Assembly: GCA_040220415.1 (NCBI GenBank)
Contig: JAVJUV010000140.1
Span: 1 to 64,000, forward strand
DNA from: JAVJUV01 sp040220415
Lineage (GTDB): Bacteria; Pseudomonadota; Alphaproteobacteria; Rhodobacterales; Rhodobacteraceae
Length of the DNA: 64,000 bases
Direction: 5' to 3'
Part shown: positions 53,478 to 62,035 of the stretch, in pieces
Numbering within the stretch: position 1 is the stretch's first letter
Layout of the letters: each line of letters opens with the position of its first letter
Program-made: the position numbers and the translations under genes
The notes under the pieces: generated by a model
What the model was told of the DNA's origin: nothing
The model's database searches: none
Seen by the model: only the letters and a program-made list of their open reading frames with translations

Positions 53478-54293
53478 TCAATCTTTGAGCCGTGTTTCCT
53501 CGGCGCCAAGCGCATCGGCCAGCCGCTTCGAGGCCGATCCGGGGCGCAATGGCTGGGGCTGGCTGGCGTCCGGGGCCCAGCCGGTCAACACGATGAACTC
53601 GAAGGTCGCAGGCACTCGGCCGTCAGCCTCGCCAAAGCTCTCGACGTAGATTTCACTTGCACGTTGAAAGAGCGCTTTCGAAGTCGGCGTGCGCCGCCTC
53701 GAGTGGAGCGCATTGCCCTCGCCCATGAAGCGCAGTTCCTGCATGAGTTGGAGAGGGGCCACATAGCTCGCCGTGAGCCGCACGCTGTCCGCCACGGGCA
53801 GGGCAAACCCCGCCCGCTGGAGCAGGGCGCCGAGGTCCCGAATCTCGGCCATCGGGGCCACGCGCGGAGACAACCCGCCAAAAAGGTCCGCCTCCGCCTG
53901 GGCCAGCGATGCGCGCAACTCGTGCAGCGTCTCTCCCCCCAGCATCACGCCAAGGAAAAGCCCGTCCGGTCGCAGCGCCCTTCGTGCCTGGATCAACTGG
54001 CCGACCGGGTCGTCGGCCCAATGCAGGCACATGGCGTGAACCACCAAGTCATGCCCGTTCTGTTCCAGCGGCAGGGTCTCCTGATCGTCGATAACCTGCG
54101 CTCCGGGCAAAAAATCATCCCACACACCACCGAATGCGCGTATCACTGCCGGATTGCGAAAGGATTTTTTAACCAGAGCCAGACGATCCTCGATTTCATC
54201 GCGGGCGGCTTCTTGCAGGAACGTGACCGGCGCGGCCATCGCGCGGGCACGGTTGCGGATCAGGGCCGCGCGATCGGTAAGCGGAGTTGTCAT
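53478..54293 (-). CDS. SAM-methyltransferase-like protein of BioC/NDUFAF5 group, motif I degenerate
   Basis: A 271-aa protein aligning in plan with the NDUFAF5/BioC-like methyltransferase family. Later motifs are normal: LVVHAMCLHWADDP (post-I/II), ARRALRPDGLFLGVMLGG (III) and LRELRASLA. Where motif I (D/ExGxGxG) should be, near residue 50, the sequence is AVIRAFGGVWDDF. SAM binding is therefore doubtful, or the protein has shifted to another activity. The ATG at 54293 faces the divergent comF gene across 15 nt. The function is unproven. Confidence 0.72.
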   Translation of the reverse strand: MTTPLTDRAALIRNRARAMAAPVTFLQEAARDEIEDRLALVKKSFRNPAVIRAFGGVWDDFLPGAQVIDDQETLPLEQNGHDLVVHAMCLHWADDPVGQLIQARRALRPDGLFLGVMLGGETLHELRASLAQAEADLFGGLSPRVAPMAEIRDLGALLQRAGFALPVADSVRLTASYVAPLQLMQELRFMGEGNALHSRRRTPTSKALFQRASEIYVESFGEADGRVPATFEFIVLTGWAPDASQPQPLRPGSASKRLADALGAEETRLKD

Positions 54294-54308
54294 GGCGCAA
54301 AAGGTAAG

Positions 54309-55040
54309 ATGACGTTGGTTTCTTTTCAAACTGCGCTGCAGTTGATTTATCCGCCCCGCTGTATCCTGTGCGGAACCCAGGTGGAAAGCGAATTCGGCCT
54401 TTGTGGCCCTTGCTGGCGCGATACGCCGTTCATCTCCGGCCTGTCCTGCCAGCTGTGCGGTGTGCCCCTTCCCGGCGAGGATGAGGGCGAGACCGTGACT
54501 TGCGACGACTGTCTCAGGATTGCCCGGCCGTGGAGCGCGGGCCGTGCCGCAATGCTCTATCATGACAACGGCCGGAAACTCGTCATGGCGCTCAAGCATG
54601 GCGACCGGCAGGAGATCGTCCGGCCAGCGGCGCTGTGGCTGGCCAGCGCCGCCCGAACGCTTGCCACGCCGAACACCCTCATCGCCCCGGTCCCCCTGCA
54701 TTGGACCCGCATGCTCCGCCGCCGGTACAATCAGTCTGCGTTGTTGACCAACGGGCTGGCCCGGCGGCTGGATGCCGAACACTGCCCGGACCTTCTACAG
54801 CGGAATGTCAGGACTCTCCCACTAAAAGGGAAGGGATTCGATGAACGGTTCGAAACCCTGTCGGGCACCATTTCCGTCAAACCGGCCCGAGCCAATCTCG
54901 CGCAGGGCAGAACCGTCCTTCTTGTCGATGACGTGATGACCTCCGGTGCGACATTGGCCGCGGCAACGATGGCCTGTTACGCGGCCGGTGCCGAAGATGT
55001 GCGCATTCTGGTACTGGCGCGCGTGGCCAAGCATCCCTAA
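54309..55040 (+). CDS. comF: ComF-family phosphoribosyltransferase-like protein
   Basis: A 243-aa protein of the ComF/GntX family. The N-terminal zinc-finger-like part has four CxxC pairs (CILCG, CGPCW, CQLCG, CDDC). The C-terminal PRTase fold carries the PRPP motif VLLVDDVMTSGAT and RYNQS. In competent bacteria ComF helps DNA uptake. In Rhodobacterales its link to gene-transfer-agent or natural competence is plausible but not shown here. A longer frame from 52857 is a shadow of hemH. A glutaredoxin gene follows after 34 nt. Confidence 0.9.
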   Translation: MTLVSFQTALQLIYPPRCILCGTQVESEFGLCGPCWRDTPFISGLSCQLCGVPLPGEDEGETVTCDDCLRIARPWSAGRAAMLYHDNGRKLVMALKHGDRQEIVRPAALWLASAARTLATPNTLIAPVPLHWTRMLRRRYNQSALLTNGLARRLDAEHCPDLLQRNVRTLPLKGKGFDERFETLSGTISVKPARANLAQGRTVLLVDDVMTSGATLAAATMACYAAGAEDVRILVLARVAKHP

Positions 55041-55074
55041 GTTCTCCTGAAGCGCAATCATTCGGGAGCACGTT

Positions 55075-55332
55075 ATGAAACCGGTCGAAATCTACACCTC
55101 GCCGCTCTGCGGCTTCTGCCACGCGGCCAAGCGGCTGTTGACCGAGAAAGGCATCAGTTTCTCCGAGATCGACGTACTGGAAAACCCCTCGCGCAAGGCC
55201 GAGATGATCGACCGCGCAAATGGCGGGCGCACCGTGCCGCAGATCTTCGTGGGCGACACCCATGTCGGCGGGTGTGACGAGCTTTACGCCCTCGAGCGCG
55301 CCGGGAAGCTGGATCCGCTGCTTGCCGCATGA
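55075..55332 (+). CDS. grxC: Glutaredoxin 3
   Basis: An 85-aa dithiol glutaredoxin reducing disulfides with glutathione. The active site is CGFC (12-15) instead of the more usual CPYC; TVPQIFV gives the cis-proline, and GGCDEL is the glutathione-contact motif. GGGAGCACGTT precedes the ATG. The next gene, a Nit-type amidase, overlaps its stop by ATGA. This neighbourhood fits removal of deaminated glutathione. Confidence 0.93.
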   Translation: MKPVEIYTSPLCGFCHAAKRLLTEKGISFSEIDVLENPSRKAEMIDRANGGRTVPQIFVGDTHVGGCDELYALERAGKLDPLLAA

Positions 55333-56162
55333 AGGCGGCACTGCTTCAACTGACCAGCGGGGACGATCCTGCGGCGAACATCGCAGCCACAAGCGCGCGG
55401 TTTGACGAGGCCGTGGGCCTCGGCGCCGGATTCATCCTGACGCCCGAGGTGACCAACTGCCTGTCGACAAGCCGGACGCGGCAGAAAGAGGTTCTGACGC
55501 GCGAGGCGGACGACGAAACGCTCGCAGCGCTTCGTACGAAAGCGCGGGATGCGCAGGTCTGGTGCCTTATCGGGTCTGTCGCCCTCAAGACCGATGATCC
55601 GGACGGGCGCTTTGCAAACCGGTCCTTCCTGATCTCCCCCGATGGTGCCATCGCCGCCCGCTACGACAAGATCCACATGTTCGACGTGCAGGTCTCCGAG
55701 AGCGAAGTCTACCGCGAGTCTGACGGGTACAGGCCGGGCGACACCGCGGTGACGACCGAAACGCCGTTCGGTACGGTCGGGCTGACCGTCTGTTACGACA
55801 TACGGTTCCCGAACCTCTACCGGACATTGGCCCGGAACGGCGCGGAAATCCTGACGGTTCCCTCCGCCTTTTCCGCCGTGACCGGCGCCGCCCATTGGGA
55901 AACCCTGCTGCGCGCAAGGGCGATCGAGACAGGTTCCTACGTTCTGGCTCCGGCCCAGACGGGCACCCATCCCGCCACACGCGGAAAACAGCGCCAAACC
56001 TACGGGCATTCCCTGGCCATCGGCCCATGGGGTGACATTCTGGCGGATGCCGGGGAAGCGCCAGGTGTGATATGCGTTGATCTGAACAGGAAAGACGTGG
56101 AAGAAGCGAGGCGCCGCATCCCTTCCTTGCGGCAGGCCAATCGGTTCGATGACCCCGAATGA
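55329..56162 (+). CDS. Carbon-nitrogen hydrolase, deaminated-glutathione amidase (Nit1/Nit2) type
   Basis: A 277-aa nitrilase-superfamily amidase. The triad is E40 (LTPEVTN), K114 (YDKIHMFDV) and C155 (TVCYDIRFP). The KIHMFDV and C-terminal IPSLRQAN patterns are those of the Nit1/Nit2 family, which repairs deaminated glutathione or alpha-keto-glutaramate. The close link to grxC supports the glutathione version. It overlaps grxC and marR by 4 nt each. It is a different subfamily from the amidase at 594-1430. Confidence 0.9.
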   Translation: MKAALLQLTSGDDPAANIAATSARFDEAVGLGAGFILTPEVTNCLSTSRTRQKEVLTREADDETLAALRTKARDAQVWCLIGSVALKTDDPDGRFANRSFLISPDGAIAARYDKIHMFDVQVSESEVYRESDGYRPGDTAVTTETPFGTVGLTVCYDIRFPNLYRTLARNGAEILTVPSAFSAVTGAAHWETLLRARAIETGSYVLAPAQTGTHPATRGKQRQTYGHSLAIGPWGDILADAGEAPGVICVDLNRKDVEEARRRIPSLRQANRFDDPE

Positions 56163-56605
56163 CAGAAAAACCCGGCAACCCCCTCGCGGTGACGCTATTC
56201 AGCGAAATCCTGACCAATGAACAGCTGATCCGCAACAAGCTGAGCCGGGTGCTGCCCAAAGGTATGGAAATCTCACATTTCTCGGTTCTGAACCATCTTG
56301 CGCGGATTGGCGGCGAGAGAAGCCCGGCGCAGTTGGCCAAGTCGTTCCACGTGACACGGGGCGCCATGACCAACACGCTCGGCAAGCTGGAATGGGCCGG
56401 TTACGTGCATATCCGCCCCGACTGGGACGACGCACGCCGCAAGATGGTGACGATCAGCCCGGCCGGCAGGCAGGCGCGCGATGCGGCGATATCCGCGATT
56501 TTACCGTTGATTTCCGAGCTTGTCGACGAGCTGGGCGAGGACAAGGTGCGCGCGACGCTGCCGGTGTTGCGAGAGTTGCGGACGAAGATGGAATCCGGTG
56601 GCTGA
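56159..56605 (+). CDS. MarR-family transcriptional regulator
   Basis: A 148-aa winged-helix regulator. The DNA-binding part is residues about 55-105 (SPAQLAKSFHVTRGAMTNTLGKLE, then the wing DWDDARRKMV). It is the third gene of the grxC-nit-marR chain with ATGA overlap. The effector and targets are unknown; glutathione or oxidant stress is plausible from context. Its stop lies 4 nt from that of convergent ubiG. Confidence 0.88.
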   Translation: MTEKPGNPLAVTLFSEILTNEQLIRNKLSRVLPKGMEISHFSVLNHLARIGGERSPAQLAKSFHVTRGAMTNTLGKLEWAGYVHIRPDWDDARRKMVTISPAGRQARDAAISAILPLISELVDELGEDKVRATLPVLRELRTKMESGG

Positions 56606-56608
56606 ACG

Positions 56609-57355
56609 TCAGGCCGGTTTCAGGCTGGCCGTGACGTAATTCACGCTCAGGTCCCGATCCGACAGAGACCATGACCACGTCACGGGGTTGAAGACGAACC
56701 CCTTGCGGTCGACCGGCGAGAGGCCAGCCTGTTCCATCAGCTTGTAAAGCTCGTCCGGCGTGACGAATTTCGACCATTCATGCGTGCCCTTGGGCAGCCA
56801 GCGCATCACGTATTCCGCGCCGACGATGGCCATGGCGAAGCTTTTCGGATTGCGGTTGATGGTGGAACAAATGTGGATGCCGCCCGGCTTCAGCAACTGC
56901 TGGCAAGCAGTCAAATAGGCCAGCGGATCGGAGACGTGCTCGACCACCTCCATGTTCAGCACCGCGTCGAACTGTTCGCCCTCTGTTGCCAGCGCTTCGG
57001 CCGTGGTGTGACGGTAATCGATGGAAAGGCCGGACTGCTCGGCATGGATCTGCGCCACCGGGATATTCCGCTCTGCCGCGTCCGCGCCCACAACCTCCGC
57101 GCCAAGACGCGCCATCGGTTCACTTAGAAGGCCGCCGCCGCAGCCGATATCGAGAATCCGCAAGCCATCGAAAGGTGACGTCGCGTTGAGATCACGTTCA
57201 AACTCGGCGGCGATCTGGCTGGTGATATAGTCAAGCCTGCAAGGGTTGAGCATGTGCAGCGGCTTGAACTTCCCGTTCGGATCCCACCATTCGGCGGCCA
57301 TCGCCTCGAACTTTGCGACTTCGGCGGCGTCAATCGTGGTCTGAGCGGCTTGCAT
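56609..57355 (-). CDS. ubiG: Bifunctional 2-polyprenyl-6-hydroxyphenol / 3-demethylubiquinol methyltransferase UbiG
   Basis: A 248-aa SAM methyltransferase performing both O-methylations of ubiquinone synthesis. The SAM motif I is ILDIGCGGGLLSEPMA, the acidic loop is GADAAE and the middle motif is LNMEVVEHV. The C-terminal WSKFVTPDEL and LSVNY patterns are family-specific. The ATG at 57355 with GGAGAGCAGA upstream is chosen over one four codons earlier. It is divergent from pip across 49 bp. Confidence 0.95.
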   Translation of the reverse strand: MQAAQTTIDAAEVAKFEAMAAEWWDPNGKFKPLHMLNPCRLDYITSQIAAEFERDLNATSPFDGLRILDIGCGGGLLSEPMARLGAEVVGADAAERNIPVAQIHAEQSGLSIDYRHTTAEALATEGEQFDAVLNMEVVEHVSDPLAYLTACQQLLKPGGIHICSTINRNPKSFAMAIVGAEYVMRWLPKGTHEWSKFVTPDELYKLMEQAGLSPVDRKGFVFNPVTWSWSLSDRDLSVNYVTASLKPA

Positions 57356-57404
57356 TCTGCTCTCCATATGCTCTTTTGGTCACGCCCTCGTATATAGGAC
57401 GGTC

Positions 57405-58376
57405 ATGGATAAATACTCAGGCCAAAAGAGCGCAGTCCAGTATTTGTACCCCCCGGTCGAGCCGTTCGACCGGCGGATGATGGATGTGGGCGACGGGCAT
57501 ACGATCTATGTGGAGCAGTCGGGGAACCCTGAGGGCAAGCCAGTTGTCGTGCTGCATGGCGGGCCCGGGGGAGGGTGCAGCCCGGCGATGCGGCGGTATT
57601 TCGATCCGAAGGTGTTTCGGATCATCCTGTTCGACCAGCGCGGGTGCGGGCGGTCGAAGCCGCATGCCAGCGTCGAGGCCAACACGACGTGGCATCTTGT
57701 TGCGGACATTGAGAAAATTCGCAAAGCGCTGGGCGTGGAGCGATGGATCGTGTTCGGCGGAAGCTGGGGGGCGACGCTGGCGCTGATCTATGCGCAGAGC
57801 CATCCGGAGCGGGCGGTGCACCTTGTGTTGAGGGGGGTGTTCACGATGACCCGGGCCGAGCTGGACTGGTTCTATGGCGGTGGCGCGGGTCGGTTCTGGC
57901 CGGAAACCTGGGAGCAATTTCAAAGGCTTATACCCGAGGAAGAGCGGGGGGATATGATCGCGGCCTACCATAAGAGGCTGTTCTCGGGGGACCGGGCGGA
58001 GGAGGCGAGGTTCGGCAAGGCCTGGGCGGCGTGGGAGAATGCGCTGGCCACCGTGGGGTCGAGCGGGGTGGGCGGGGACAGCCCGCCGGATTATGCCCGG
58101 GCCTTCGCGAGGTTGGAGAACCATTATTTCACCCATGCCGGCTTCCTCGAGAAGGATGGGCAAATCTTTGATAACATACCGAAAATTTCCCATATCCCCG
58201 GCACGATCGTGCAAGGCAGATATGACATGATCTGCCCGCCGGAATCGGCGTTCCGGCTGGCGAGAGACTGGGAAATGGCCGATCTGCGGATGATTCCGCT
58301 GGCCGGGCATGCGCTGTCGGAGCCGGGAATCAGCGCCGAGCTGGTGCGGGTGATGCAGGCGCTGGGGCGAGACTGA
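57405..58376 (+). CDS. pip: Prolyl aminopeptidase (proline iminopeptidase)
   Basis: A 323-aa alpha/beta hydrolase of peptidase family S33, releasing N-terminal proline. The oxyanion loop is HGGPGGGC, the nucleophile elbow is GGSWGATLAL, and DQRGCGRSKPH is conserved. The acid and histidine of the triad are in YDMICPP and LAGHALSEP. The length is normal. A very long frame on the opposite strand (57417-59810) is a GC-bias shadow. The third 11-bp array lies directly after its stop. Confidence 0.93.
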   Translation: MDKYSGQKSAVQYLYPPVEPFDRRMMDVGDGHTIYVEQSGNPEGKPVVVLHGGPGGGCSPAMRRYFDPKVFRIILFDQRGCGRSKPHASVEANTTWHLVADIEKIRKALGVERWIVFGGSWGATLALIYAQSHPERAVHLVLRGVFTMTRAELDWFYGGGAGRFWPETWEQFQRLIPEEERGDMIAAYHKRLFSGDRAEEARFGKAWAAWENALATVGSSGVGGDSPPDYARAFARLENHYFTHAGFLEKDGQIFDNIPKISHIPGTIVQGRYDMICPPESAFRLARDWEMADLRMIPLAGHALSEPGISAELVRVMQALGRD

Positions 58377-58393
58377 AACCCCCGAAATCCAAC

Positions 58394-58434
58394 GTCGGTA
58401 TAACGTCGGTATTTTGTCGGTATTACGTCGGTGG
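58394..58434 (+). repeat. 11-bp-period array, four GTCGGTAT-type units (array 3)
   Basis: Units GTCGGTAT, GTCGGTAT, GTCGGTAT and GTCGGTGG start at 58394, 58405, 58416 and 58427, exactly 11 bp apart with spacers AAC, TTT and TAC. A 28-bp core (two and a half units with spacers AAC and TTT) is identical to arrays 1 and 2 read on their minus strand. Here the array lacks the longer flanking repeat. It stands 48 bp before the CDGSH gene and in that gene's direction. Confidence 0.85.
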
Positions 58435-58481
58435 GCGGAACCGACCTGCGGGCTAACTTCCCGGTGAAAAGGAGGTACATC

Positions 58482-59108
58482 ATGTCGGACAAACCAGCCA
58501 TCAAAGCGCGCGAGAACGGGCCCTTCGTCGCCAAGCATATCCGCCGGATGAAAGGCCCCGACGGGGAAGACATCGAGGTGAAGGCGACGATGGCGCTGTG
58601 TCGCTGCGGGCAGTCCGGGAGCAAGCCGTTCTGCGACGGCAGCCACGAGAAGGCGGGGTTCAGGAGCGACGGCGGAGAGCCGGCGGGCAAGGACAAGCTT
58701 CTGAGCTACGAGGGCGCGGAGGTGGCGGTGACGTTCAACCCGCGCATCTGTGCCCATGCCGCCGAGTGCGGGCGGATCGCCGGGCATGTCTTCGACCCGG
58801 AGCAGAAGCCGTGGATCCAGCCCGACAAGGGCACGCGGGCCGAGGTGGAGGAGGTTGTGGCCGCCTGCCCGTCGGGAGCGCTGGCGTTGAAGCGCGCGGA
58901 TGGCGGGCGGGAGCACCGGATGATGGAGCGGTACGATATCACGGTGGAGAAGAACGGGCCCTACTGGGTGCAGAACGTGACCTCGCCCGCCGGGGCGCAG
59001 GCGGAGGGGATGTCGCCGGAGAAATACGTGCTGTGCCGGTGCGGGTTGTCGGGGAACAAGCCGTATTGTGACGGGACGCACCGGGATGAGGGGTGGACGG
59101 CGGAGTAG
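58482..59108 (+). CDS. CDGSH - divergent 4Fe4S - CDGSH iron-sulfur protein
   Basis: A 208-aa protein with three metal sites. CDGSH domain 1 has ligands C40, C42, C51 and H55. The middle Fer4_19-type domain (about 75-140) has C90, C96 and C129 with P130. CDGSH domain 2 has C185, C187, C196 and H200. CDGSH sites bind 2Fe-2S with three Cys and one His. The triple layout suggests electron transfer or cluster handling; the partner is unknown. AAAAGGAGG precedes the ATG. The array just upstream may regulate it. Confidence 0.9.
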   Translation: MSDKPAIKARENGPFVAKHIRRMKGPDGEDIEVKATMALCRCGQSGSKPFCDGSHEKAGFRSDGGEPAGKDKLLSYEGAEVAVTFNPRICAHAAECGRIAGHVFDPEQKPWIQPDKGTRAEVEEVVAACPSGALALKRADGGREHRMMERYDITVEKNGPYWVQNVTSPAGAQAEGMSPEKYVLCRCGLSGNKPYCDGTHRDEGWTAE

Positions 59109-59288
59109 GGTCACTGGCGCGGAATCAAGGGCGAAGCCCGCCGCGCAACGCCCGGCCCCCCCCCGGCACGGCGATGCGCGGCTCACTACCAAAGTCCGCT
59201 CCAGACCACTCCTCCCCAAATCCCGCTTTACACCTGAACCGAACGGTTTATCTTCCGCCACAGCCCCCGCGCGAAAGGAGCCTGCCTC

Positions 59289-59753
59289 ATGCAACTCAAT
59301 GTCAACGGCGCCGACCACTCCCTCGATGATCTGGAGCCCGAGATGCCGCTGCTCTGGGCCCTGCGCGACGTGTTGGGGATCAAGGGGCCGAAATACGGCT
59401 GCGGCATCGCGCAATGCGGGGCCTGCACGGTGCATATCGACGGCGAGGCCGTGCGCTCCTGCCAGGTGGCCGTCGGCGATGTCTGGGGCCCGGTGACCAC
59501 GATCGAGGGGCTCGGCACGCCCGACGCCCCGCACCCGGTACAGGCGGCCTGGATCGACGCGCAGGTTGCGCAATGCGGCTACTGCCAGTCCGGTCAGATC
59601 ATGCAGGCCGCCAGCCTGCTGGCAGAGACCCCCGCCCCGACCGATCAGGAAATCGACGACGCCATGTCCGGCAATCTCTGTCGCTGCGGCACCTATCCGC
59701 GCATCCGCGCCGCGATCAAGGCCGCCGCCAAGTCCATGAGCGAGGGGGCCTGA
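59289..59753 (+). CDS. Isoquinoline 1-oxidoreductase-type 2Fe-2S subunit (alpha, IorA-like)
   Basis: A 154-aa electron-transfer subunit of a xanthine-oxidase-family molybdenum hydroxylase. Plant-type cluster ligands are C38, C43, C46 and C58; the second cluster has C96-x2-C99 and C131-x-C133. No FAD subunit is adjacent, typical of the IorAB group that passes electrons to cytochromes. AAGGAG precedes the ATG. The large subunit starts 1 nt after the stop. The 180-bp gap upstream shows nothing else. Confidence 0.92.
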   Translation: MQLNVNGADHSLDDLEPEMPLLWALRDVLGIKGPKYGCGIAQCGACTVHIDGEAVRSCQVAVGDVWGPVTTIEGLGTPDAPHPVQAAWIDAQVAQCGYCQSGQIMQAASLLAETPAPTDQEIDDAMSGNLCRCGTYPRIRAAIKAAAKSMSEGA

Positions 59754-59754
59754 G

Positions 59755-61995
59755 ATGGGACGCGTGAAAACCATCGCCCGCCGCAGCTTTCTCATCGGCT
59801 CGGTCGCCATCGCAGGCGGCGTCGCCTTCGGTGTCTGGCGCTACAAGACACCCTATACCAACCCGCTCCTTGCCGACCTGCCCGAAGGGGCGGCGGCGCT
59901 GACGCCTTACGTGCGGATCACCTCCGACGCGATCACCCTGATCACCCCCCGTGCCGACAAGGGGCAAGGTGCGGTCTCGGTGCAGGCGGCGCTGATTGCC
60001 GAGGAACTGGATGTCTCTATCGACCAGATCAAGACCGATTTCGGCCCGCCCAGCCCGGCCTATTACAACACCGCCCTTGCAGGCGACGCCGTGCCCTTCC
60101 GCGCCACCGATGACAGCTGGATGGCCGAGACTGTGCGCGACCTCGCCGACGCGCCGATGAAATTCCTCGGCATGCAGATCACCGGCGGCTCGACCACGGT
60201 GCCCGATGGCTATGACAAACTGCGCCATGCCGGGGCGGTGGCGCGCGAGACGCTCAAGGCCACGGCCGCACGGCTGCACGGGGTGGAGCGGTCGGCCCTC
60301 AGCACCGAGACCGGCGCGGTGATCCTGCCCGACGGCACACGGCTCAGCTACCAGAGCCTTGCATCAGAGGCCCCGCAGACCGAGCCGGTCACAGATGTCA
60401 CCTTGCGCGATCCCTCAGAGTGGCGATTGCTCGGTAAACCGATGCAGCGCATTGATATCGTGGCGAAATCCACCGGCACGCAGGGTTATGGCATCGATAT
60501 CGACCTGCCCGACATGCTGCACGCCGCGATCCGCCTGAACCCCGGTCAGGGTGCAGCCCTCGCCAGCTATGACGCGTCAGAGGCCGAGACCATGCGCGGC
60601 GTGCAGAAAATCATCGAAATCCCCGGCGGTATCGCGGTGATCGCCGACAACACATGGCGCGCGATCCGCGCCGCAGAGGCGATCACCTGCGACTGGGCCA
60701 CAGCACCCTACCCCGCCGGGATGGCCGACCACTGGCAGGCACTGTCAGACAGCTTCACGAGCGACGCACAGGACAGCCAGTTCCGCGACGAGGGCGATGT
60801 CGAGGCCGCACTGGCGGGCGGCACAGATATCGAGGTCGAATACCGCGCGCCCTATCTCGCCCACGCCCCGCTGGAGCCGCTCAACGCCACCGTGCGCTAC
60901 ACGCCCGAGCGCGTGGATATCTGGACCGGCACACAGGTGCCGCGTTTCATCGAGACCAATGTCGCCCGGATCACCGGGCTCGACCGCGACCGCATCCATG
61001 TCCACGCGGAGATGATCGGCGGCAGTTTCGGGCACCGGCTGGAGGATGAAGTGGTCCGCCATGCCACCCACATAGCCATGGAGATGCCGGGCCGCCCGGT
61101 GAAGCTGACCTATTCGCGCGAAGAGGACATGGCGCATGACTTCCCCCGCCAGATCGCCATGGCGCGCGGGCGCGGTCGGGTCGAGAACGGCCACGTCACC
61201 GCCTATGACCTGGGCATCGCCATGCCTTCGGTGCTCTCGTCGCAGATGGGCCGCCAGACCATCCCCGCGCCGGGGCCCGACCTGCAAATCGTGGCAGGCG
61301 CATGGGATCAGCCCTTCGCCATCACCGATTACCGCGTCACCGGCTACCGCGCGCCGGAACTCGCCCCGATCTCAAGCTGGCGCTCGGTTGGCGCCTCGTC
61401 CAACGGCTTCTTCCACGACTGCCTGCTAGACGAGCTCATTCACGCCGCCGGGGCCGACCCGCTGGAAGAACGCCTGCGCCTGTGCAATCACGCCCCCTCG
61501 CGCGCGGTGCTGGAGGCGGTGGGCGAGATGTCGAACTGGGGCAGCACCATGGCCCCCGGTCAGGGGCGCGGCGTCGCCTATTGCCTGTCCTTCGGGGTGC
61601 CCTGCGCACAGGTGGTGGAGGTCAGCGACACCGAGGACGGCATTCGCCTCACCCGCGTCTACGTCGCCGCCGATGTCGGCCGTATCATCGACCCGGTGAA
61701 TTTCGACGGGCTGGTCAAGGGCGGCGTGATCTTCGGCCTGGGTCACGCGATGAACTGCCAGATCACCTATGCGAGAGGCGCGGCAGAGCAGCGCAATTTC
61801 GACCAGTATCAGGGCATGCGCCTCTACCAATGCCCCGAAATCGAGCTGCGCGGGCTTGAGACCGCCGACAAGATCCGTGGCATCGGCGAGCCACCCGTGC
61901 CCCCGGCTCCGGCAGCACTCGCCAACGCGATCTTCGCTGCCACCGGCACCCGCCTGCGCGAAATGCCGTTCGACAAGCACGTGACCTTCGCCTGA
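59755..61995 (+). CDS. Isoquinoline 1-oxidoreductase-type molybdopterin subunit (beta, IorB-like)
   Basis: A 746-aa catalytic subunit. The N-terminal RRSFLIGSVAIAGG is a Tat signal, so the mature enzyme is probably periplasmic or membrane-bound. Two molybdopterin cytidine dinucleotide-binding domains follow (with GGSFGHRLEDE, the catalytic glutamate region GIGEPPVPP near the end and QTGTQVP-like motifs). In related enzymes a glutamate near the C-terminus is the base. Substrates are heterocycles or aldehydes; the true one is unknown. No maturation factor (XdhC) lies in the window. Confidence 0.9.
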   Translation: MGRVKTIARRSFLIGSVAIAGGVAFGVWRYKTPYTNPLLADLPEGAAALTPYVRITSDAITLITPRADKGQGAVSVQAALIAEELDVSIDQIKTDFGPPSPAYYNTALAGDAVPFRATDDSWMAETVRDLADAPMKFLGMQITGGSTTVPDGYDKLRHAGAVARETLKATAARLHGVERSALSTETGAVILPDGTRLSYQSLASEAPQTEPVTDVTLRDPSEWRLLGKPMQRIDIVAKSTGTQGYGIDIDLPDMLHAAIRLNPGQGAALASYDASEAETMRGVQKIIEIPGGIAVIADNTWRAIRAAEAITCDWATAPYPAGMADHWQALSDSFTSDAQDSQFRDEGDVEAALAGGTDIEVEYRAPYLAHAPLEPLNATVRYTPERVDIWTGTQVPRFIETNVARITGLDRDRIHVHAEMIGGSFGHRLEDEVVRHATHIAMEMPGRPVKLTYSREEDMAHDFPRQIAMARGRGRVENGHVTAYDLGIAMPSVLSSQMGRQTIPAPGPDLQIVAGAWDQPFAITDYRVTGYRAPELAPISSWRSVGASSNGFFHDCLLDELIHAAGADPLEERLRLCNHAPSRAVLEAVGEMSNWGSTMAPGQGRGVAYCLSFGVPCAQVVEVSDTEDGIRLTRVYVAADVGRIIDPVNFDGLVKGGVIFGLGHAMNCQITYARGAAEQRNFDQYQGMRLYQCPEIELRGLETADKIRGIGEPPVPPAPAALANAIFAATGTRLREMPFDKHVTFA

Positions 61996-62035
61996 GCCCC
62001 TTGCCCCCGCCCGCGCGGGGTGGTTCAAGACGGTT

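Noticed and set aside
52857..54308. Upstream extension of the comF frame
   Set aside because: It is antisense to hemH and the methyltransferase-like gene. The conserved ComF start is at 54309.
56346..56359. GTTCCACGTGACAC as a third parS
   Set aside because: Several mismatches to TGTTTCACGTGAAACA, inside marR and 34 kb away from the other sites.
57417..59810. A 797-codon open frame on the minus strand
   Set aside because: It runs antisense to pip, the CDGSH gene and iorA, all of which have clear family motifs. Its composition is typical of GC-bias shadow frames.
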